Shown piece after piece: positions 53,625 to 62,790 of a stretch of DNA of 64,000 bases. The notes under the pieces were generated by a model that was not told the origin of the DNA, did no database searches, and worked only from the letters and a program-made list of their open reading frames with translations. The DNA comes from Paenibacillus zeisoli (GTDB lineage: Bacteria > Bacillota > Bacilli > Paenibacillales > Paenibacillaceae), in the NCBI RefSeq assembly GCF_003994465.1, contig NZ_RZNX01000002.1, positions 395,444 through 459,443 of the forward strand, given 5' to 3'. The translations under genes and the position numbers were made by a program. How positions within the stretch are numbered: position 1 is the stretch's first letter; every line of letters starts with the position of its first letter.

Positions 53625-55247
53625 TTACTTTATTTCATACACTCGTATCTTCATACTTCCGGCACCACCCTCTTCGGTTCCTGTAAGAAGACAGAGGTTG
53701 CCTCTTTCATTGGTGAATTCTTGAAATACCAATCCCTTAAGCCGATGGCGCGAGATGTCATTCAAATGCGTATCTAGTAATACAATACTGCTAACTCCCG
53801 TGAGTACAACAGCTCTTCCATGTGAATCTACGGTCAAAAAGGTAGAGTCCTCCTCCCACTTCCTACGGGAGAGAATAAGGAATGACTCCGTATCAATCAC
53901 GAGAAACTCCTTATCATATAAGTGCACAAATAGTTTATGATTTTTAGAATCTAACACTACAGAAAAAATACTCCTGCTCTCTAAATCTAACTCTCTAATC
54001 AATTCCATCTGTTCGGTGAGAACGAAGATCTTCATACCCGGTCCGTTAGCAGTCATCGCACTGCAGCAATAGAAGGTTCTTCCTATTTCATCAAATAAAA
54101 ATCTCCCTTTTCGATCATGATAACCTTCATAATTTAAACGTAATGATGCTACAACCTGCCCGCTGCGATTTAATTTCATGAGCTCCGAGGATTGACCAGA
54201 AGAGTCAATTTTGCATGAATATATCGCATTATTATTGTAATAAGGAAACCCAGGGAATGGGATCTTCCATTTGTTCTTAAAATCCGGCCCATATTCACCC
54301 AGCCATGTCCTGTGATTGTCAATGGCTAGAAAGCTGCCTTCCTCAAGTATGTAGACTGGACTAGCTTCCATACCACTCCAGGGAAAGGGGTATTGGGATA
54401 GCATTTGCCCATCATAATCAAACAAATAATATTGTCTTCTGAGAAGACTGAAGTAAGAGAGATAACTATTGGCAGCCATTAGAAGGCCACCTCCTCTTCG
54501 GTGTTGGAAGGAGCTTACGTCAAACATAGGTTCTAAAGTACCGTTTGGAATAAAGGTATAGATCAGCTCCTGCTTGTAGGAATCAGTACTTCTATCATAT
54601 GGAGGAATGCCGATGAGATATTTATGATCACCTAATATATCAATCATGGCTCCCTCAAATTCTTCAAGAAGATGTGCCTTTGTTTGATTCTTAATACGAT
54701 TTCTCTTACTTGCTTCTTTAATATATTCCTCAATTATGGTTAGGTCACGTTGACAATGATACTCCTTTACCGAATCATCTATTAGCATCATCTTGTGATC
54801 TATCGAAATTGTAACACCTAAGAAATGCTGGAGTAGTTCTATCTTTTTCCCTAAGTCCTCACAAGCGAGTATCGCTTTTAAATACTTATCTTCGCTTAAA
54901 TCAAAACCTAACTCCTCAATAAATACTTTCGATTTTCCAGGTTTCCTTGGTAGGCCATATCCCTCACCACCAGTGATATGACTTGTCATTGTTTTCCCGT
55001 TTCTGTATATAGACATCCTTAGCACATCATCATCGTGATATTCAACAGACATGACACTTTGGGTGATAGCCTTTGATAATTTCTTTGCCACCTTTTCAAT
55101 GTCTCCGACTTGGAAGTGCTCACTTATGATGGTAGTCCATCCATCTGAGAAAGACCCTGCAGTACTACCCGGTAATATTTTTTCTATTTCACGAATTGAG
55201 TTTGATCTAATTTGCAGGTTAACGAATGATGTGCCCATATCTTTCAT
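53625..55247 (-). CDS. 540-residue cytoplasmic protein, family not recognised
   Basis: An intact 540-residue frame. ATG 55247 lies only two bases from GGGGAG; ATG 55238 is an alternative. No signal peptide or membrane segment. Residues 1-200 have no recognised motif. Residues about 220-540 look like a series of beta-propeller blades: repeated YxFxxNGTLEPMFDVSSF, YYLFDYDGQMLSQYPF, SELMKLNRSGQVVASLRL, MKIFVLTEQMELIRELDL and LFVHLYDKEFLVID. Some stretches are clearly AT-rich by eye (54661-54720 about 32% GC) compared with neighbours, hinting at transfer. It precedes the glycosyltransferase gene with close spacing. Function unknown. Confidence 0.7.
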   Translation of the reverse strand: MKDMGTSFVNLQIRSNSIREIEKILPGSTAGSFSDGWTTIISEHFQVGDIEKVAKKLSKAITQSVMSVEYHDDDVLRMSIYRNGKTMTSHITGGEGYGLPRKPGKSKVFIEELGFDLSEDKYLKAILACEDLGKKIELLQHFLGVTISIDHKMMLIDDSVKEYHCQRDLTIIEEYIKEASKRNRIKNQTKAHLLEEFEGAMIDILGDHKYLIGIPPYDRSTDSYKQELIYTFIPNGTLEPMFDVSSFQHRRGGGLLMAANSYLSYFSLLRRQYYLFDYDGQMLSQYPFPWSGMEASPVYILEEGSFLAIDNHRTWLGEYGPDFKNKWKIPFPGFPYYNNNAIYSCKIDSSGQSSELMKLNRSGQVVASLRLNYEGYHDRKGRFLFDEIGRTFYCCSAMTANGPGMKIFVLTEQMELIRELDLESRSIFSVVLDSKNHKLFVHLYDKEFLVIDTESFLILSRRKWEEDSTFLTVDSHGRAVVLTGVSSIVLLDTHLNDISRHRLKGLVFQEFTNERGNLCLLTGTEEGGAGSMKIRVYEIK

Positions 55248-55400
55248 AACTCCCCTAATAATCTAATAATTAATACTTTCTGGGTCCTCGTTGTTACTTC
55301 CTTCCAGATATCAAGAAGATGTATAAAAGTCAACTAGACAAATCACAATCCAAAATTTTCATTAACAATCCATTAAAACTAAATATATATTAGGTGACAA

Positions 55401-55415
55401 TGATAATCATTATCA
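55401..55415. promoter_or_regulatory. Fur box
   Basis: TGATAATCATTATCA, the exact 7-1-7 Fur consensus TGATAATNATTATCA, 46 bases before the siderophore-binding lipoprotein gene. Confidence 0.88.
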
Positions 55416-55460
55416 AATAATGAGATCAAAAATACTCTCCCAATAAGAAAGGATGCACAC

Positions 55461-56531
55461 ATGAATACCAAAAGAAGGTCCTCATTAAACACACTATTAA
55501 TCTCTATTGTATTGATACTGGCACTAGCTGGTTGCTCAAGTCAGAAATCTGGTTCGACCCCTGAATCGACGCCCGCTGAGAGTGCTTCGGCAAGTGCCGA
55601 AACTCCTACCGCAAATGCAGAATATCCGATTAAGATCAAGCATGCTTTTGGTGAAACGGTAATCGAGAGCAAACCCAAACGGGTAGTCACCATTCAATGG
55701 GCGAATCATGATGTTGCCCTCGCGCTCGGGGTTGTACCTGTAGGCTTCTCTGCAGCAAATTATGGTGTTCAGGATGGCAGTGGACTTTTGCCTTGGACAG
55801 CCAAAAAGCTCAAGGAACTGGGCGCGGACAAGCCGAACATCTTCCAGGATACGGACGGTCTTGATTTCGAGGCAATTTCGGACGCCAACCCGGATGTCAT
55901 TCTTGCCGCTTACTCCGGTATAACCCAGGAGGACTACGATACTCTTAGTAAAATCGCTCCAGTTGTGGCCTATCCAACCACACCATGGTTAACCACTTGG
56001 CGCGAGCAAGTCCTGTTGAATGCCACAGGTATGGGCATGAAGGCAGAGGGCGAACAGCTCATTAAGGATACTGAGAAATTAATTCAAGATAAGGTCAGCG
56101 CCTACCCTCAGATTAAGGGCAAAAAGGTGGTCTGGGTCAACTTCTCGGCTAAAGATATGTCCAAACTACATATTTATACACCTGCAGATCCCCGCGGCTC
56201 TTTCCTGCAAGAGCTTGGCATGGTCTATCCGGAAAGTGTGACGAAGGAGATTAAGGATCCTACCAGCTATTCCGTGAATCTAAGTGCTGAGAACGCAGAC
56301 ATGCTTAATGATGCCGATATCTTGATCGGGTATGGCGGCGAAGACTTATATCAAGCGGTGAAAGCTGATCCTCTGCTTGGCAAAATTCCTGCAATCCAGC
56401 GGGGCTCTGTTGTGTTCATTGGTGACGGTACGCCTCTGGCTGCTGCTGGGAACCCGAATCCTCTCGCGATCGCTTATACCATTGATGAGTACCTCAAATT
56501 AATCGAAGGTGCTATTAACAAGATCAAATGA
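55461..56531 (+). CDS. Iron-siderophore ABC transporter substrate-binding lipoprotein
   Basis: A 356-residue lipoprotein with lipobox ALAGCS near residue 25. The mature protein has the FecB/FhuD core: IKHAFGETVIESKPKRVVTIQWANHDVALALGVVPVGFS and LDFEAISDANPDVILAAYSGITQEDYDTLSKIAPVVAYP. It binds ferric siderophores outside the membrane. The strong Fur box upstream fits iron repression. It is the first gene of the four-gene operon and overlaps the permease by 4 bases. Confidence 0.93.
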   Translation: MNTKRRSSLNTLLISIVLILALAGCSSQKSGSTPESTPAESASASAETPTANAEYPIKIKHAFGETVIESKPKRVVTIQWANHDVALALGVVPVGFSAANYGVQDGSGLLPWTAKKLKELGADKPNIFQDTDGLDFEAISDANPDVILAAYSGITQEDYDTLSKIAPVVAYPTTPWLTTWREQVLLNATGMGMKAEGEQLIKDTEKLIQDKVSAYPQIKGKKVVWVNFSAKDMSKLHIYTPADPRGSFLQELGMVYPESVTKEIKDPTSYSVNLSAENADMLNDADILIGYGGEDLYQAVKADPLLGKIPAIQRGSVVFIGDGTPLAAAGNPNPLAIAYTIDEYLKLIEGAINKIK

Positions 56532-57568
56532 GCAGCAATTCAGTGTCAGGAAAAAGGGAGCTGCGCCCGCACGTTCCGAGAAATTTCACACGCGTAATAG
56601 TGATTTGCTTAGTTCTGCTGGGACTATGTGCGGCAGCCTCTCTGGTCTTAGGCTCTCGGCTGGTGGGGATTCATGAACTGCTCGACGGTTTATTTCGTCA
56701 AGACGTGGATTCCTACGGAGCAAACGTAGTCCGCAAGCGGATCTCCCGGACTGTGTTCAGCTTGATGTGCGGTGGGGCACTCGGAGTATCCGGCGCACTC
56801 ATGCAGTCGGTCACCCGCAACCCCATTGCAGACCCAAGTATACTGGGCGTTAACACAGGCGCGTCCTTGTTTGTTGTGTGCGGAATTGCATTCCTCAACA
56901 TAAGTACCGCTAACGAATACATATGGCTGGCTTTGGCGGGAGCTGCGATTACGGCTGTATTCGTATTCGGCGTTGGCTCGGTGGGACGTGGTGGAGCCAC
57001 GCCCATCAAGCTTGTGCTGGCAGGAGCGGCAACAACTGCCGCCCTGTCCTCCCTGGTCACCGCCATCATGATTCCCCGCTCTTATGTCATGGATCAGTTC
57101 AGGTTCTGGCAAGTGGGAAGCGTCGGTTCGGCTTCTTGGAGTGCAATTGCTACATTTGTCCCGTTTCTGATCATCGGGGTTTTAATCGCGATCATTACCG
57201 CTCCGGCCCTAAATGCCCTGGCACTGGGTGATGAGGTGGCGACCGGGCAGGGCGTTCGAACAGGAACACTGAGGCTTATTGCCGCTCTTGCGGGTGTTCT
57301 GTTGTGCGGGGCGGCTACTGCGCTAGCAGGCCCTATTGGCTTCATCGGCCTTTTATCCACGCACGTCATACGCCTTATTCTTGGCCCTGATTTGCGTTTT
57401 GTAATACCTATGTCCGCAATTTCAGGAGCCATCATTTTGACGATATCGGATATACTCGGCAGGCTCCTCGGCAGTCCGGGAGAGCTTGAAGTCGGCGTTG
57501 TTACCGCATTTATTGGAGCTCCAATTCTCATCATCCTAGCTATGAAATCGAAAGTGCGATCATTATGA
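56528..57568 (+). CDS. FecCD-family siderophore permease, subunit 1
   Basis: A 346-residue permease with about nine or ten membrane helices. Family motifs: RISRTVFSLMCGGALGVSGALMQSVTRNPIADPSILGVNTGASLFVV and GPIGFIGLLSTHVIRLILGPDLRFVIPMSAISGAIIL. It forms the membrane channel with the second permease. Overlap ATGA with the previous gene. Confidence 0.93.
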   Translation: MSSNSVSGKRELRPHVPRNFTRVIVICLVLLGLCAAASLVLGSRLVGIHELLDGLFRQDVDSYGANVVRKRISRTVFSLMCGGALGVSGALMQSVTRNPIADPSILGVNTGASLFVVCGIAFLNISTANEYIWLALAGAAITAVFVFGVGSVGRGGATPIKLVLAGAATTAALSSLVTAIMIPRSYVMDQFRFWQVGSVGSASWSAIATFVPFLIIGVLIAIITAPALNALALGDEVATGQGVRTGTLRLIAALAGVLLCGAATALAGPIGFIGLLSTHVIRLILGPDLRFVIPMSAISGAIILTISDILGRLLGSPGELEVGVVTAFIGAPILIILAMKSKVRSL

Positions 57569-58596
57569 ACAATCAATCTATTGAATTTATTATGGCTGGC
57601 CGGCGCCAAAGACGCCGCAGGTGGATACTTGTTACCAGCCTCCTTGCGGCACTTGCATGTCTGCTTTGCTGCGCGATGCTTCTACTCGGGAGCACCATTT
57701 ACCCGGTTAGTGATGTAATCCGTGCCCTTACGGGAGAGCACCTCAAAGGTGTGTCCTTTGCAGTGAATACGATACGTCTGCCGAGAATGCTGGCAGGTCT
57801 TTTTGCCGGATTTGCCTTCGGCCTTGCCGGCTACACCTTCCAGACCATGCTGCGTAATCCCCTTGCGAACCCGAATGTAATCGGGATTACCTCCGGGTCT
57901 AGCGCGGCAGCTGTCTTTTGCATCATCATTCTTCATGCCAGTGGGGCTATAGTATCCATCGCATCTGTGATAGCCGGCCTGGCTACAGTGCTGTTAATTT
58001 ATATTTTGTCCAAAGGAAAGACCTTCTCAGTCGGGCGGTTAATCCTTATTGGAATTGGCATACAAGCCATGCTTGACGCGGTGATATCCTATCTTCTGCT
58101 GGTGAGCGCACAGCAGGATATTCCGGCAGCACTCCGATGGCTCACCGGAAGCCTCAATGGCTCCGGGATGCAAGAACTCCCGCCCCTGATTATCACCGTT
58201 ATTGTCCTGGCGCCTATCGTAATCGTGCTGGGACAACATCTAAGTATATTGGAGCTTGGAGAACAATCGGCTTCATCGCTCGGTGTGGACACGAACAAGA
58301 CAAGAGTCCTGCTAATTTTAAGTTCTGTCTGCATGATTGCTATGGCTACCGCGACAACGGGGCCCATTGCCTTTGTCTCCTTCCTATCGGGACCAATCGC
58401 AAAAAGACTAGCCGGAGCCGGCTTCTCAGGCGTCATTCCGGCGGGGCTGGTTGGTGTTAATTTGGTTCTGGCGTCAGATCTAATTGGCCAGTTTGCCTTT
58501 GAGTACAGATTCCCTGTAGGCATCATAACGGGATTACTGGGAGCGCCGTACCTGATCTTCTTGCTAATCCGAATGAATCGTAGGGGAGAACTATAA
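57565..58596 (+). CDS. FecCD-family siderophore permease, subunit 2
   Basis: A 343-residue permease paralogous to the previous one: LPRMLAGLFAGFAFGLAGYTFQTMLRNPLANPNVIGITSGSSAAAV and GPIAFVSFLSGPIAKRLAGAGFSGVIPAGLVGVNLVLASDLIGQ. It overlaps the first permease by 4 bases, a heterodimeric channel. Confidence 0.93.
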   Translation: MNNQSIEFIMAGRRQRRRRWILVTSLLAALACLLCCAMLLLGSTIYPVSDVIRALTGEHLKGVSFAVNTIRLPRMLAGLFAGFAFGLAGYTFQTMLRNPLANPNVIGITSGSSAAAVFCIIILHASGAIVSIASVIAGLATVLLIYILSKGKTFSVGRLILIGIGIQAMLDAVISYLLLVSAQQDIPAALRWLTGSLNGSGMQELPPLIITVIVLAPIVIVLGQHLSILELGEQSASSLGVDTNKTRVLLILSSVCMIAMATATTGPIAFVSFLSGPIAKRLAGAGFSGVIPAGLVGVNLVLASDLIGQFAFEYRFPVGIITGLLGAPYLIFLLIRMNRRGEL

Positions 58597-59408
58597 TGAA
58601 ACCGACTCATATTTTTCAAGCCGAACAAGTCATTGCGGGCCATGATCATAAAACGGTCATTAAAGGAGTAAGCCTGGTTATACCTAGTAACAAAATTAGC
58701 GTGATTATCGGAGCCAACGGCTGCGGGAAGTCTACGCTTCTCAAAACACTGGCCAGACTGATCAAGCCCGCATCCGGCACAATCACGCTGGACGGAAGGT
58801 CCATTGGCAAGATTCCGCCAAAACAATTAGCACGAATCTTAGGACTGCTGCCGCAATCCCCCGTCGTACCGGAAGGAATCTCCGTCGCCGATTTGGTTGG
58901 GCGGGGAAGATTCCCGCATCAATCATGGCTCAGCGGATGGACCAAAAAGGATACGGAAGCTGTTGCGGAAGCGATGAGAATTATGGATATTACGGAGCTT
59001 GCCAATCATAATATTGACGAGCTGTCCGGCGGTCAAAGGCAGCGCGTATGGATAGCCATGGCGCTGGCACAGCAAACGGACATTTTATTTCTGGATGAGC
59101 CAACAACCTTTCTGGATATCACCTATCAAATCGAAATTCTTGACCTGCTCACAGACCTTAACCGCAAATACGGAACTACGATTGTCATGGTGCTTCACGA
59201 TATCAACTTGTCTGCGCGCTATGCAGACCATATTTTTGCGCTGTATCAAGGAGAGCTGTTAGCTGAGGGTGAGCCATCCAAGGTCATTACAAGCACATTG
59301 GTTAAAGACATCTTCGGGCTTGACTGCACAGTGATCAAAGATCCCGTATCGGGTTCTCCTCTGGTCTTACCCAAAGGACGACATCACGTTAGTGGTCTTA
59401 ACGACTAA
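58596..59408 (+). CDS. Siderophore ABC transporter ATPase (FecE/YusV-like)
   Basis: A 270-residue ATPase: Walker A GANGCGKST, the signature ELSGGQRQRVWIAMALAQQTDILFLDEPTTFLDITYQ and the H-loop VMVLHDINLSARYADH. ATG 58596 overlaps the upstream stop by one base (TAATG). It powers ferric-siderophore import with the two permeases and completes the operon. Confidence 0.94.
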   Translation: MKPTHIFQAEQVIAGHDHKTVIKGVSLVIPSNKISVIIGANGCGKSTLLKTLARLIKPASGTITLDGRSIGKIPPKQLARILGLLPQSPVVPEGISVADLVGRGRFPHQSWLSGWTKKDTEAVAEAMRIMDITELANHNIDELSGGQRQRVWIAMALAQQTDILFLDEPTTFLDITYQIEILDLLTDLNRKYGTTIVMVLHDINLSARYADHIFALYQGELLAEGEPSKVITSTLVKDIFGLDCTVIKDPVSGSPLVLPKGRHHVSGLND

Positions 59409-59449
59409 CGCTCATACGGTTCGGGCACAACGCAGCAGGCACCTGAGGA

Positions 59450-59499
59450 GCTACGCATTGTTGTGCCGCTTGGGGCTTGGGGTACAACAATGCGGTAGC
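59450..59499. repeat. Long hairpin after the siderophore operon
   Basis: GCTACGCATTGTTGTGCC at 59450-59467 pairs with GGTACAACAATGCGGTAGC near 59481-59499 with one bulge. No T tract. Confidence 0.55.
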
Positions 59500-59513
59500 A
59501 TCGTCTGTAACAG

Positions 59514-59553
59514 CACAATAAGGGCCATCCCTGTTCGGGATGGCCCTTATTGT
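59514..59553. terminator. Bidirectional terminator
   Basis: ACAATAAGGGCCATCCC pairs with GGGATGGCCCTTATTGT around TGTTC. It separates the siderophore operon and leuA. Confidence 0.88.
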
Positions 59554-59566
59554 AATGCGAGTTGAA

Positions 59567-61243
59567 TTAATTGTTCTTGTTCACACTACGGCTCATTTGG
59601 TTCACAGCGCTAAAGAGCGCTTTTATCGACGAGGTCATAATATCCACATCAATGCCGCAGCCCCAATAAACGCTGCTGTCTGAGGCCGTGATCCCGATAT
59701 AGGATACCGCTTGCGATTTAGAACCGATCTCCAAAGCATGCTCCTTATAGCTCAGATCGCTATATTCGAGTCCAAGGTAAGCTTGCAGGGCATTGCTGAT
59801 CGAATCCAGTCTTCCGCTCCCCGTACCTGTAATTTCCTGAACGCCGTCATCCGTCCGCACAACGGCAATGGTCTCAAAGTCATCCTCGTCATTAATACGA
59901 TATTTAACCAATTCGATAGGCGTATTCAGATTGACATATTCCCTATTGAAAATGTCGTATATCTCATCCGGAAGCAGCTCTTTCTGCTGATGATCGGATA
60001 CGTTCTTCACGCAATACCCGAAGTGCTCGCGCATCTTCTGCGGAAGATCGAGGCCATACTTCTGCTGCAGGATATAACCAATTCCGCCTTTGCCAGACTG
60101 GCTGTTGATGCGGATAATATCACCTTCGTATTGTCTGCCGATATCCAGCGGATCAATTAGCAGATACGGAACCGACCAATGCTGCGGCTCCTTCTCTTCG
60201 CGCCACTTCATGCCCTTGGCAATCGCATCCTGGTGCGAACCGGAGAAGGCTGTAAATACAAGCTCGCCGCCGTAAGGGTGTCTTTCGCTCACTCTCATTT
60301 TGGTCAGGCGTTCGTATACGGAGAGAATCGTCGGGAGATTCTCAAAATTCAGCTTCGGATCTACCCCGTGTGAGTACATATTCAGGGCCAGCGTAACAAT
60401 GTCCACATTCCCCGTCCGCTCTCCATTACCGAATAACGTACCTTCTACACGCTGGGCTCCGGCCAGCATTCCAAGCTCGGCATCAGCCACACCGGTTCCC
60501 CGGTCGTTATGCGGATGAAGCGATAGAATGACATTCTCCCGATAATTCAAGTGATCACTCATGTACTCAATCTGGCTGGCGTAGACGTGCGGCATCGACA
60601 TGGAGACCGTTGCAGGCAGGTTGATGATAACTGGATTCTCTGCCGTCGGCTGCCATACATCAAGCACCTGGTTGCAAATATTCAGCGCAAAATCAATCTC
60701 CGTACCTGTGAAGCTCTCCGGCGAATACTGGAACTGGAAGTTCCCCTCCGTCTCCGATGCACACACTTTGAGCAGCTTGGCGCCGGTCACAGCGATGTTG
60801 ACAATCTCCTCTTTCGATTTGCGGAATACCTGCTCCCGCTGGGCTACAGAAGTTGAGTTGTACAAATGCACGACTGCTTTTCTCGCACCCTTCAGGGATT
60901 CAAAGGTTTTGCGGATAATATGCTCCCTCGACTGGGTCAGTACCTGGATTGTAACATCCTCCGGGATCAAGTTCTGCTCGATTAATGTCCGCAGGAAGGT
61001 GAACTCCGTCTCCGACGCTGCAGGGAATCCGACTTCAATCTCCTTGAATCCGATCTCTACCAGCATTTTGAAATATTCGAGCTTCTCCTCCAAATTCATG
61101 GGAACGATCAGCGCCTGATTTCCATCACGCAGGTCAACGCTGCACCAGGTCGGGGCTTCCGTAATATACTCCTTCTGAGTCCATTTGAGGCTTGCCTCCG
61201 GCGGCATAAAGTATCCTCTGGCGTATTTATCAACGTTTTTCAT
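59567..61243 (-). CDS. leuA: 2-isopropylmalate synthase, LeuA2 type
   Basis: A 558-residue DRE-TIM synthase. ATG 61243 begins MKNVDKYARGYFMPPEAS after GGATGG; the frame to 61273 adds unneeded residues. Motifs: WCSVDLRDGNQALIVPM, the HPHNDRG metal-binding pair, and GNGERTGNVDIVTLALNMYSHGVD. The C-terminal LeuA dimerisation domain ends the protein. It condenses acetyl-CoA with 2-ketoisovalerate as the first step of leucine synthesis. No other leucine genes are adjacent. Control is by the leucine T-box upstream. Confidence 0.93.
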   Translation of the reverse strand: MKNVDKYARGYFMPPEASLKWTQKEYITEAPTWCSVDLRDGNQALIVPMNLEEKLEYFKMLVEIGFKEIEVGFPAASETEFTFLRTLIEQNLIPEDVTIQVLTQSREHIIRKTFESLKGARKAVVHLYNSTSVAQREQVFRKSKEEIVNIAVTGAKLLKVCASETEGNFQFQYSPESFTGTEIDFALNICNQVLDVWQPTAENPVIINLPATVSMSMPHVYASQIEYMSDHLNYRENVILSLHPHNDRGTGVADAELGMLAGAQRVEGTLFGNGERTGNVDIVTLALNMYSHGVDPKLNFENLPTILSVYERLTKMRVSERHPYGGELVFTAFSGSHQDAIAKGMKWREEKEPQHWSVPYLLIDPLDIGRQYEGDIIRINSQSGKGGIGYILQQKYGLDLPQKMREHFGYCVKNVSDHQQKELLPDEIYDIFNREYVNLNTPIELVKYRINDEDDFETIAVVRTDDGVQEITGTGSGRLDSISNALQAYLGLEYSDLSYKEHALEIGSKSQAVSYIGITASDSSVYWGCGIDVDIMTSSIKALFSAVNQMSRSVNKNN

Positions 61244-61300
61244 AGGTATCCATCCTTCCATCATTTTTGACATTCAGTCATTACAAGGCAGGCATAACAC

Positions 61301-61596
61301 AAAAAAAGCCTTCCATCTCCATATAACAGAGACGAAAGACTGTGAAATCTTACGCGGTACCACTCCGAATTCATGCCCCAGGCATGCACTCTACGGATAC
61401 GGGCTCCCCAAATTACAGATAACCTCATATCCACCTGATGATAACGGTCAGGATTCCGGCTCCGCCTACTTCTCTTGGTTCAGCGGGCAACTCCAAGGCG
61501 AGTTCCATTCTTCTTCGCGGCTGCTTCGCACCAACCAACAGCTCTCTGAGCGCTTAGAAAAGCGTACTATTCCTTATCAACGTATTAGGATATTAA
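61301..61596 (-). promoter_or_regulatory. Leucine T-box riboswitch leader
   Basis: The minus transcript contains the stem-I distal motif AGAGAGCTGTTGGTTGGTGC, specifier GAACTCGCC with the CUC (Leu) codon at 61500-61502, and the T-box AGTGGTACCGCG at 61353-61364. The terminator hairpin and T7 tract lie at 61301-61342. Uncharged leucyl-tRNA would favour antitermination and leuA expression. Confidence 0.9.
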
Positions 61597-61602
61597 AGTC
61601 AT

Positions 61603-61630
61603 GCTATAACATCTGTGACTTTGTTGTCAA
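61603..61630 (-). promoter_or_regulatory. leuA promoter
   Basis: -35 TTGACA (61625-61630), 16-base spacer, -10 TATAGC (61603-61608) on the minus strand. Confidence 0.7.
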
Positions 61631-61707
61631 TTGCCTTTTTGCAATCAGCCGTGCAAATCAACGTTGGCAAGGTGGGGGACCGGAGGAAGTGCCACAACAT
61701 TACGAGC

Positions 61708-62172
61708 TTAGTATTCTCCTTTGATCACAAAGAACGAGCCCCGAATTGTCCCCGCTAGCTTGGACTTTTGTCTAGCAAATTTAAACTTCTCTTCTAACTC
61801 CTTGGGGATCTCCATCCCCTCAGAAAGCTTGAAGCCGACAGCCCGCTTCTTGGGATCATCCACTGTATACATAACATTAACCGCAAGTCCGTCTTCATAA
61901 AAAACGTAGGTGAATTGGATATTTTCCACTTGAAAACGCGAGGTTTCTAAGGGTTTGGCCGCAAACTCAATCCCTCGTTCTTCTTTCAAAATCCGGTTCA
62001 CGTAATCCAGGTTCTCCTGGCTTTCGCTGGCCGGTACCACCGTAAATGCATGTTTGTATTTGTTCATAAAGTAACGGGCCTCATTCGCCCGCAGACCTGC
62101 AAGCGCATCTACTACAGGCGAGGATTCTAACCCCGCCGTAGATACATCTTTGAAATCAACAGTATAGGACAT
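61708..62172 (-). CDS. Unrecognised small cytoplasmic protein
   Basis: A 154-residue protein. ATG 62172 is after AGGAGAG, while the open frame extends to 62241. No family recognised. It is soluble, with mixed alpha/beta sequence (MSYTVDFKDVSTAGLESSPVVDAL; LNYVNRIL-type helices; FTYVFYEDGLAVNVMYTVDDP). It lies 22 bases downstream of the GyrI-like gene, so the two probably share a transcript and pathway. No catalytic motif visible. Confidence 0.55.
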   Translation of the reverse strand: MSYTVDFKDVSTAGLESSPVVDALAGLRANEARYFMNKYKHAFTVVPASESQENLDYVNRILKEERGIEFAAKPLETSRFQVENIQFTYVFYEDGLAVNVMYTVDDPKKRAVGFKLSEGMEIPKELEEKFKFARQKSKLAGTIRGSFFVIKGEY

Positions 62173-62194
62173 TTCCAACTCTCCTTCGATTACA

Positions 62195-62689
62195 TTATTT
62201 GCGAACAACAGGGATCCACATTTCCCCATGTACCAAGCCATCTTGCTGCCTTGTCACAACCGCTGCATTCGGGCCGCCGACATAGGCGAAATCATCCGCT
62301 TCCGGCAGCACTTGACCAAAGGCGATGCCGGCAAGCTTATTCCCTAATTCGTCAACCGTCTCCCCTTCCCCTTTAACAACCAGGTATTCGCCCTTAGGGA
62401 AATGGATCACCCTGCTGGATTCTTCTGATGGTGCAGCTGACTCTGCTTCCTCTGTCATGACACCGGCATAGTACATCATCTTGTTGTTGACCGCTTCATT
62501 CACGGTAAAAATGTAGTCATTCGCGGCCATAGCTTTCAGCGTATCCAGTCTTCCATCCTTGCTAACAGCCTGCCAGAAGTCCGACTTTTCTTGGTTGATG
62601 CCGGCATAGTCTGTGTAATGGCTCTTCAGCTCCGTCCCAAGGCCAAACACGATAAAGCTTTCTTTTTGTTCCAACGTATAATTTGTCAT
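62195..62689 (-). CDS. GyrI-like/AraC-effector-binding-domain protein
   Basis: A 164-residue protein, ATG 62689 after AGGAAGG. The C-terminal part has the GyrI-type fold (SRVIHFPKGEYLVVKGEGETVDELGNKLAGIAFGQVLPEADDFAYVGGP and VHGEMWIPVVRK), the pocket that binds small hydrophobic molecules. There is no DNA-binding domain. A free-standing binding domain of this kind can sequester or hydrolyse a ligand. It diverges from a WYL regulator at 62791 and is co-transcribed with the 154-residue gene. Confidence 0.75.
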   Translation of the reverse strand: MTNYTLEQKESFIVFGLGTELKSHYTDYAGINQEKSDFWQAVSKDGRLDTLKAMAANDYIFTVNEAVNNKMMYYAGVMTEEAESAAPSEESSRVIHFPKGEYLVVKGEGETVDELGNKLAGIAFGQVLPEADDFAYVGGPNAAVVTRQQDGLVHGEMWIPVVRK

Positions 62690-62790
62690 ACTTCAAACCT
62701 TCCTTCTCTTAGAATAATTTGTCATTATCTCGATCTGGGTATATCATAATCTTCAAACGTATCAAAAAATGAAACCTTTTAGGAGCGCTG

